Positions 32,597 to 37,472 of a DNA stretch of 37,472 nucleotides are shown here, piece after piece. Source of the stretch: Anaerolineae bacterium (GTDB lineage Bacteria; Chloroflexota; Anaerolineae; Aggregatilineales; Phototrophicaceae); NCBI GenBank assembly GCA_013360465.1, contig JABWBO010000078.1, forward strand, positions 1 to 37,472, written 5' to 3'. Within the stretch, counting starts at the first letter, position 1. Each line of letters starts with the position of its first letter. Position numbers and translations under genes: made by a program. The notes beneath the pieces were generated by a model that was not told the DNA's origin, made no database searches, and saw nothing but the letters and a program-made list of their open reading frames with translations.

Positions 32597-34475
32597 GCGC
32601 CGCCCGCTGGGTCTGGTAATCGGCTTCGGCGACCCGCCCTGCCTGAAACTCGGCGTCGAGGTCGGCAACTGCCGCTGCCAGAACATCGATCTGGCGCTGA
32701 GGGTCATCGGAGTCGGATGCTCGGTTGCGCGCGCTGATCAGGGTGATCGCCCCGCCGATCAAGCCGACGACGACCAGGAACCCGCCGATGACCAGGGGCA
32801 GGTTGTTGGCGGAGACCGCCGCGCCGGAACCGCGATCGACCGTCTCGGTCTGCGCCGCCGCGCCGCTGATCTCGTAGCGCAGCACCGCGCCGGCGTCGAG
32901 CGTCAGCGTGCCGCCATAGGCGGCGAATGCCGCGTCGCCGATGGTTTCGCTGCCGAGCGGTGGGAACTGCTCGCCGGTGATGGCGAGATCGGTCGGGCGG
33001 ACGAGCAGGCGCGCCGCGCCGTTGAAGGGATAGTTGATCTCCTGCTCGATGATCGCGCCGCCGCCGTACTGGACCAGGTAGATGACGTTGATGATGTGTT
33101 CGTCGCCGGGCAGTACCACCGCCGTATCGATCAGCGCCGGGCTGTCCTGCGCCACCAGGTAGCGGTTTTCCCCGCCCATCAGGCTGACCACCAGCGCACC
33201 GGGCGGCAGCGGGATGACCAGCGAGACCGGACGACCATCTTCGGAAAGCTGGCTGGAAGTGAAGGCGCGGTCGGACGTATTGCGAATGCTGAAGACCTGC
33301 GCCACTTCCATGCTGTCGCCGGCGACCGTCACCTGCGAGACCATGCCGCTGATGCTGATCACGCCGGGGTCGTCGGTCAGCTCGTAGACCGTCAGCGACA
33401 GATCGAGGACGCCGGTCGCCGCTTCATCCGCCAATGCCTGCCCGCGCCGCAGGTCGGAGGTGAAGACGCGGTCACGGTAGTTGACGGTCATGATGTAGGA
33501 ACTGCCGGGCGCATAGGCGATGTCGTCGAAGATGAACGCGCCATCCGCCGCGCTGATCGAGTCGACCTGCGTCTGGTTGAACTGCGGATCGAAGGCGAAC
33601 AGGGTGACCGGAATTCCGGCGGGCAGGTCGCCGCTCGCCGTGCCGTTGGTGATTCTGCCGGTGATGCTGATGACATCGGGAACTGTCGTTTCCGTCGAGG
33701 CTTCGGCTGTGGCGGCGTCCACCTCTTCAGTGGCGATGGGGTCCGTCTGGGCGGCGCGGACGCTTCCGGCATGGGCGACCGACAGGCTGCGGATGTAGCC
33801 GACCATCGCCAGGATGTCGTCTTCGCCCCAGTCACCGCCGAAATCGACGCCCTGGGCGGGCATGATGTCGCCGATTCCCTCGCGGATGCTGACCGCCAGC
33901 GCCGAATCGCTGATGTAGGTCATGCCGGCAAAGTCGCTGAGGTCGCCAGGGGTATCGCTGAATTCAGCGGTGCGCGGTCCGTCGCCCCTGCCCGTCTCGC
34001 CGTGACACTCGACGCAGGTGACTTCGAACAGGGCGCGTCCGCGTTCCATCTGTTCCGGCGTATAGTGCAGGCTATAGGTGTACAGCGCCACCGCCCAGCG
34101 CTCCTCGAAAGAGAGCGTCCCCCGCCAGGGCGGCATCAGCTTGTCCACGCGCCCGTTGGTGATGGTCAGGAACCAGTCTTTCGGCTCCTGTTCGAACGAA
34201 GTCGCCGGGTCCTGAAAGCTGGCGACGTTCTGCACCTGCCCGCTGACGGCGAATTCGCCATCGCCTGCGCCGGTCAGCCCGTGACAGCGGGTGCAGTTGG
34301 CGGCGTAGACCGCCGCGCCGAGCGCCAGATCAGGGAGGACTTCCGGGTGAGAGGGTTCGGTCGGGGCGGGCGTCGGCGGGATGACCGTCGCGATGATTTG
34401 CGGTTCTCCGGCAAGCCCGGAACAGGCGGTAAGGAACAGGAGGGCTGCCATCAACAGGCGGGTGGGTCGGATCAT
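32562..34475 (-). CDS. Membrane-anchored di-haem c-type cytochrome lipoprotein
   Basis: 637 residues. A lipoprotein signal ends at LTAC (Cys18). Two cytochrome c domains follow: haem sites Cys61-x-x-Cys64-His65 (CTRCH) and Cys154-x-x-Cys157-His158 (CVECH), each with a downstream Met candidate (KLMPPW, about 114, and IMPAQG, about 203). Then come a carboxypeptidase-regulatory-like beta domain (DVISITGRITNGTASGDLPAGIPVTLFAFD), a larger beta region, one transmembrane helix (about 575-597) and a short charged cytoplasmic tail. Both ends are thus membrane-bound. The ATG overlaps the stop of the ccmI-like gene (ATGA), so the cytochrome is coupled to its own maturation genes. The electron partner is unknown. 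Confidence 0.9.
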   Translation of the reverse strand: MIRPTRLLMAALLFLTACSGLAGEPQIIATVIPPTPAPTEPSHPEVLPDLALGAAVYAANCTRCHGLTGAGDGEFAVSGQVQNVASFQDPATSFEQEPKDWFLTITNGRVDKLMPPWRGTLSFEERWAVALYTYSLHYTPEQMERGRALFEVTCVECHGETGRGDGPRTAEFSDTPGDLSDFAGMTYISDSALAVSIREGIGDIMPAQGVDFGGDWGEDDILAMVGYIRSLSVAHAGSVRAAQTDPIATEEVDAATAEASTETTVPDVISITGRITNGTASGDLPAGIPVTLFAFDPQFNQTQVDSISAADGAFIFDDIAYAPGSSYIMTVNYRDRVFTSDLRRGQALADEAATGVLDLSLTVYELTDDPGVISISGMVSQVTVAGDSMEVAQVFSIRNTSDRAFTSSQLSEDGRPVSLVIPLPPGALVVSLMGGENRYLVAQDSPALIDTAVVLPGDEHIINVIYLVQYGGGAIIEQEINYPFNGAARLLVRPTDLAITGEQFPPLGSETIGDAAFAAYGGTLTLDAGAVLRYEISGAAAQTETVDRGSGAAVSANNLPLVIGGFLVVVGLIGGAITLISARNRASDSDDPQRQIDVLAAAVADLDAEFQAGRVAEADYQTQRAALKARMARLMKL

Positions 34476-34873
34476 GCTTCGCTCGATGGGTTTAGTTTTG
34501 CACGCTGAGCGGCTTTGACCGCTGCCTCGATAGCCTGATCCAGATCGGCGTCGCCGCTCGAACCGCCGCCAGCGCCGTGCAGGTTCGCCAATAGGTCCAG
34601 CGCCTTGAGCGCCTGCACGCCCCGTTCGACCCAGACTGCGCGATCCTGCTCGTAGAGCGCCGGTTCGATCTTGCCGAGGGCGAAATCTTCGTCCAGGTCG
34701 CGCAGATTGCTCAGGGCGCGGTCGTAATAGGTTTGAAGCCGCTCACGCTGAAGATCGCCGGGGGCGCTCCCCGGCGCGTCCTGCTCGCGCCGGCGGATCA
34801 GCAGCGGGGCGGCGATGATGAACAGCACCGCCGCCGCCAGGATGAGGGTGAACAGCAGTCCCTCCAGGCTCAT
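34472..34873 (-). CDS. CcmI-like (short) cytochrome c biogenesis protein
   Basis: The start is ATG at 34873, which overlaps the stop of ccmG by ATGA; a longer open frame to 35185 is only antisense noise. The product has 133 residues: an N-terminal membrane helix (LEGLLFTLILAAAVLFIIAAPLLIRRREQ) and then the pattern RLQTYYDRALSNLRDLDEDFALGKIEPALYEQDRAVWVERGVQALKALD, which is that of the CcmI N-terminal segment. The TPR part of full CcmI is absent, as in many Gram-positive and Chloroflexota versions. It would help present apocytochrome. Its stop overlaps the cytochrome start by ATGA. Confidence 0.7.
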   Translation of the reverse strand: MSLEGLLFTLILAAAVLFIIAAPLLIRRREQDAPGSAPGDLQRERLQTYYDRALSNLRDLDEDFALGKIEPALYEQDRAVWVERGVQALKALDLLANLHGAGGGSSGDADLDQAIEAAVKAAQRAKLNPSSEA

Positions 34874-35448
34874 GCCGCTTCCTCCAACAGACCGTCGAGC
34901 AGGGCGATCATCTCGTCTTCCTGCACCGCCGAGAAGAGGAATTGGACCACCTGCCCGTCCTGATCGATCACGAAAGTCTCTGGCACGCCGGTGATGCGGT
35001 AGAGGCGCTTGGTCACGTCGTCGCGTGGGTCTTCGGCGTTGGGATAGGTGATGTCGTAGCGCTCGACGAACGCCAGCGAGTCGTCCGGCTCGTCGGCATG
35101 GGTGATTCCGATGAAGAGGACCCGCCCCTCGTAGCGTTCCCACAAGCGCTGAAGCGTCGGCGCTTCGTCGTGGCAGGGTCCGCACCAGCTCGCCCAGAAG
35201 TTGATGACGACGGGTTTGCCGCGCTGTTCAGACAGGCGGAAGGGCTGCCCGTCGAAGGTGGTGATGGTGAAGTCGGGGGCTGCGCCGCTGGTCGGCTGTC
35301 CCTGAGTCTGCCGGGCGAGGGCGACGCCGACGACGGCGACCACCACCACCACCGCCGCCAGGATCATGATCGCCCCTGCGCCCAGTCCTTTGCGTTCCAG
35401 GTTGGGCGTTTCATTTTCGATCTGCTGAAACAGGTCAGTTTCACTCAT
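34870..35448 (-). CDS. ccmG: Membrane-anchored thiol-disulfide oxidoreductase of the CcmG/ResA/TlpA type
   Basis: 192 residues. A single N-terminal helix ([23 protein letters not shown]) anchors a periplasm-side thioredoxin fold: [44 protein letters not shown] with Cys89 and Cys92, then [58 protein letters not shown] with the GVPET cis-Pro motif. It keeps the CXXCH cysteines of apocytochromes reduced for haem ligation. It lies 15 bases after the membrane protein gene and overlaps the ccmI-like gene. Confidence 0.9.
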   Translation of the reverse strand: MSETDLFQQIENETPNLERKGLGAGAIMILAAVVVVVAVVGVALARQTQGQPTSGAAPDFTITTFDGQPFRLSEQRGKPVVINFWASWCGPCHDEAPTLQRLWERYEGRVLFIGITHADEPDDSLAFVERYDITYPNAEDPRDDVTKRLYRITGVPETFVIDQDGQVVQFLFSAVQEDEMIALLDGLLEEAA

Positions 35449-35463
35449 GGGCGCGGTTTTCCG

Positions 35464-36189
35464 TTAATCGGTCCAGTTGTCCAGAAGTTCCTGGCGCAGG
35501 CGATCGTATTCGCTGCTGGTGATCAAGCCGGCGTCACGCGCCTCCTGAAGCTGCTTGAGCCGCCCCACGAGGTCGTTCGCCGTCGTGCCTATCTGCCCCG
35601 CCTGCTGCACGAAGGTCTCGACCTGTCCCTGCTTGAGGGCGTTCAGGTCGATCTCCATGCCGCCGACGCGCAGGATGCTGCCCGTCATGTCGATGCCCAC
35701 GCCTTCGACCGGCGAGGTTGCGCTGCTCTGGTGGACGACCATCACCCCCTGCCCCCTGGCGGTCGATCCGCTGATCGGACTGGCGGCGCTGACGGTGGCG
35801 CTGCTCAGCCCGGCGATGGGCAGCCCGGCGAGTGGGTCCTGGAAGGCGCGCCGCGCCCGCCGGACGATGCCGCCGATGAATAACAGCAGCCCGACCACGA
35901 AGGGGACGACGAAGCCGATGAGTCCATACATGATCCACTTGTCGGTTACGTTCTCGCGATCCTTGTCCGTCTCGCAGTAGACATCCATCGTGTAGGATGT
36001 CCCGTCGCTGTCGCGCATCGAGTACTGATCGCGGACGATGGTGCTGCCGGTCGGGCAGAGCAGCGGTTCCAGATAATTATCGATTGCCGGCTCTTCCGCC
36101 AGCGGCGGCAGTACCGGGATGACGACGATCCCGATCAATAGGACCATCGAGAGGATGAGCAGCAGACAGCCAAACCCCGCTGTGCGCAT
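35464..36189 (-). CDS. Membrane protein of unknown function with a SHOCT-like C-terminus
   Basis: The start is ATG at 36189 with AGGAG ten bases upstream; the open frame to 36231 lacks support. 241 residues: helix one (FGCLLLILSMVLLIGIVVIPVL), an extracytoplasmic loop of about 70 residues with two Cys (LLCPTGSTIV, DVYCETDKD), helix two (WIMYGLIGFVVPFVVGLLLFIGGIV), then a cytoplasmic region ending in LKQLQEARDAGLITSSEYDRLRQELLDNW, a SHOCT-like short coiled hairpin. Its position inside the ccm operon, between ccmH and ccmG, suggests a role near cytochrome maturation or its substrate; this is inference. I do not recognise a family for the middle part. Confidence 0.65.
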   Translation of the reverse strand: MRTAGFGCLLLILSMVLLIGIVVIPVLPPLAEEPAIDNYLEPLLCPTGSTIVRDQYSMRDSDGTSYTMDVYCETDKDRENVTDKWIMYGLIGFVVPFVVGLLLFIGGIVRRARRAFQDPLAGLPIAGLSSATVSAASPISGSTARGQGVMVVHQSSATSPVEGVGIDMTGSILRVGGMEIDLNALKQGQVETFVQQAGQIGTTANDLVGRLKQLQEARDAGLITSSEYDRLRQELLDNWTD

Positions 36190-36261
36190 GAATTCACAAC
36201 TCCTATTATGATCGAAGCCTCGCCCTGGCACGACTGTCGTGCCAGAACGCGGCGTATAAGC

Positions 36262-36753
36262 TCACTTGCCTAGATCGCGCTCCAACCGGGCGCGGTAGCC
36301 GTCGTCCGACCCTGCTGAGCCGGATGGCGACGGCGCGGCAGGGATTGCGACCCGCGAACGGCGCGACCAGCGCAGCAGCGTGTACGTCCCGACGATCAGC
36401 GCCAGCCCGCCGAGCAGGTACGGAGTCATCACCGACAGCGCGCGCAGCCCTGGGTCCTGGGGGATGGCGACCACCCGTTCGCCGTAGCGCCGCACGAACG
36501 CATCGATCACCTGCTGTTCGGTCTGACCCTCCGCCAGCTGCTCGGCGATCTCCGCGCGCCACTGGGCGCACGCCTGGGTCTGGCAGTCTTCGAGCGTCTC
36601 GTTGGGGCAGACCGGACAGTAAAGCTTCTCGGCGACGGCGTTCACCTGATCGAAGGTCACGCCGTCCTCCTGGGCGCAGACCTGACCGGGCAGGGTCAGC
36701 GCCGGCAGGAAGAGGAGCAGGAAGATCAGGGGCAGGAGGCTGTACGTTTTCAT
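36262..36753 (-). CDS. ccmH: Cytochrome c-type biogenesis protein CcmH
   Basis: 163 residues with a signal peptide (MKTYSLLPLIFLLLFLPALTLPG), the catalytic pair Cys46 and Cys49 in the LxCxxC motif (AEKLYCPVCPNETLEDC), a helical bundle (AQWRAEIAEQLAEGQTEQQVIDAFVRRYGERV) and a C-terminal transmembrane helix. It takes part in thiol handling at the apocytochrome before haem ligation. It overlaps the ccmF stop by ATGA, a strong coupling sign. Its last 25 residues are charged and variable. Confidence 0.92.
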   Translation of the reverse strand: MKTYSLLPLIFLLLFLPALTLPGQVCAQEDGVTFDQVNAVAEKLYCPVCPNETLEDCQTQACAQWRAEIAEQLAEGQTEQQVIDAFVRRYGERVVAIPQDPGLRALSVMTPYLLGGLALIVGTYTLLRWSRRSRVAIPAAPSPSGSAGSDDGYRARLERDLGK

Positions 36754-37472
36754 GCCGCCGCTCCTGCCCGGCGCGTCCGGTTGTCTTCGGCGGTCTGGGC
36801 GGCACTGCGCCGCTCCATCGGAGCGACCGAAAGGAGCGTGCCCAGGATGAGGATGATGCCGCCGTACCAGACCAGGTTGATCAGCGGGTTGATGTATATC
36901 TTGAAGGTCGCCGACCCGCCGACCACGCCATCGACCGTCTGAAAGCCGGAGATCAGGACATAGATGTCGTTTTCCAGTGTGCTGTACGCCCCGGCGATGA
37001 TCTGCGAGTTCATGCCAGTCGCTTCGGGGTAATAGTCGTAGCGCGGGCGCACCAGCGCCAGCTCGCCGCCGCCGCGCAGCACGCGCACATCGGCGATCTC
37101 CATGATTCGCCCATCCTCGGCGATCTGCCCGGTGTGGACCTGATCGTAGACCAGCGTATAGCCGCCGAAGTCCATCGCTTCGCCCAGGCGCAGGGTGCGC
37201 TGCGTCTCCTGCTGAAAGACCGTGCTGCCGATCACCCCGATGCCGATCACCGTGATGCCCAGGTGGACGATGAAACCGCCATAGCGGCGGCGGTTGCGCG
37301 TGAGGATGGCGAGCAGGGCGGCGGGGAAAGACTCGCCGGCGATGCGCCGCCGCGCCGCCGCGCCCCGATACGTCTCGTAGAGGGCGACGAAACCCGCCAG
37401 CAGCACCACGCCGTAGCCGAACAGCGCCCCGGCGCTGCCCGTGCCGAGCAGGAACGCCGCCGCCAGCGCAGC
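36750..37472 (-). CDS. ccmF: Haem lyase CcmF, partial (5' end beyond window)
   Basis: The frame is open to the right edge of the window, so only the C-terminal 240 or so residues are seen. They contain the last hydrophobic helices and the family block RNRRRYGGFIVHLGITVIGIGVIGSTVFQQE with its conserved His, an extracytoplasmic beta-rich domain (TLRLGEAMDFGGYTLVYDQV), and a final helix INPLINLVWYGGIILILGTLLSV. CcmF joins haem to the apocytochrome cysteines. It overlaps ccmH by four bases. The WWD haem-handling motif lies in the part not seen. Confidence 0.93.
   Translation of the reverse strand, partial: AALAAAFLLGTGSAGALFGYGVVLLAGFVALYETYRGAAARRRIAGESFPAALLAILTRNRRRYGGFIVHLGITVIGIGVIGSTVFQQETQRTLRLGEAMDFGGYTLVYDQVHTGQIAEDGRIMEIADVRVLRGGGELALVRPRYDYYPEATGMNSQIIAGAYSTLENDIYVLISGFQTVDGVVGGSATFKIYINPLINLVWYGGIILILGTLLSVAPMERRSAAQTAEDNRTRRAGAAA

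Noticed and set aside
32487-34508. Plus-strand open frame of 673 codons opposite the cytochrome gene
   Set aside because: Antisense shadow with His/Asp/Arg-rich composition; the minus strand has two CXXCH motifs and a lipobox.

Overview
The window looks like a chromosomal segment from a GC-rich, menaquinone-using bacterium with c-type cytochromes. I place it in Chloroflexota, probably the Anaerolineae side, with moderate confidence. The reasons are Pro/Thr-rich linkers in secreted and lipoproteins, a CAP-domain protein, orphan thiol-disulfide modules, a four-domain S1 protein, and a short dispersed repeat built around a CCAATTGG palindrome. No database was searched, so this assignment rests on gene content and style. 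I see no phage, transposase, integrase, CRISPR array, rRNA or tRNA.

Layout. 1-575: non-coding, with one copy of the dispersed repeat. 576-4315: a secreted CAP protein (+), then a tightly packed minus operon of an SH3-like secreted protein, a TrmA/RlmD-type RNA methyltransferase homologue and a GNAT acetyltransferase. 4595-7180: minus operon of two paralogous SpoIIAA/STAS-like proteins, a UPF0104-type flippase and an alpha/beta hydrolase. 7479-8868: TlpA-like lipoprotein plus CcdA (+). 8850-14033: nucleoside hydrolase, stand-alone cyclic-nucleotide-binding protein, secreted protein, TMEM175-like channel, PrmA and Ada. 14150-14807: MntA/HepT toxin-antitoxin pair. 14835-20458: chaperone block grpE-dnaK-dnaJ with hrcA further upstream on the same strand and a broken Uma2 gene wedged between. 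20562-22757: thioredoxin, a zinc-less MDR oxidoreductase, and an XRE regulator/membrane-protein pair. 23038-26673: a heterodimeric ABC exporter with one degenerate ATP site. 26674-27284: a second dispersed repeat copy and a hairpin-rich element. 27285-30023: YbjN-like protein and a translation cluster (S1, bS21, IF-1). 30158-32596: menaquinone methyltransferase and a DHA3-type MFS exporter. 32562-37472: a cytochrome c maturation operon (ccmF-ccmH-membrane protein-ccmG-ccmI-like) ending in a di-haem cytochrome lipoprotein.

How it fits together. The right-hand operon exports haem and ligates it to apocytochromes, and ends with a cytochrome substrate that is translationally coupled to the maturation genes. 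The TlpA/CcdA pair could supply reductant for the same thiol chemistry. UbiE makes the menaquinone that would feed such a chain. GrpE-DnaK-DnaJ and HrcA form the heat-shock module. S1, S21 and IF-1 form a translation module.

The most interesting non-obvious signals are regulatory or degenerate. They are two candidate attenuator leaders (upstream of S1 and of the MFS exporter), each with a short ORF followed by an intrinsic terminator; an RNA methyltransferase homologue with Ser at the catalytic Cys position and Asp at the general-base position; perfect dyads embedded in the ABC-exporter and XRE promoters; TGTCC/GGACA dyads upstream of grpE and infA, with no CIRCE visible; and a repeat family whose core lies in opposite orientations relative to a shared flank.
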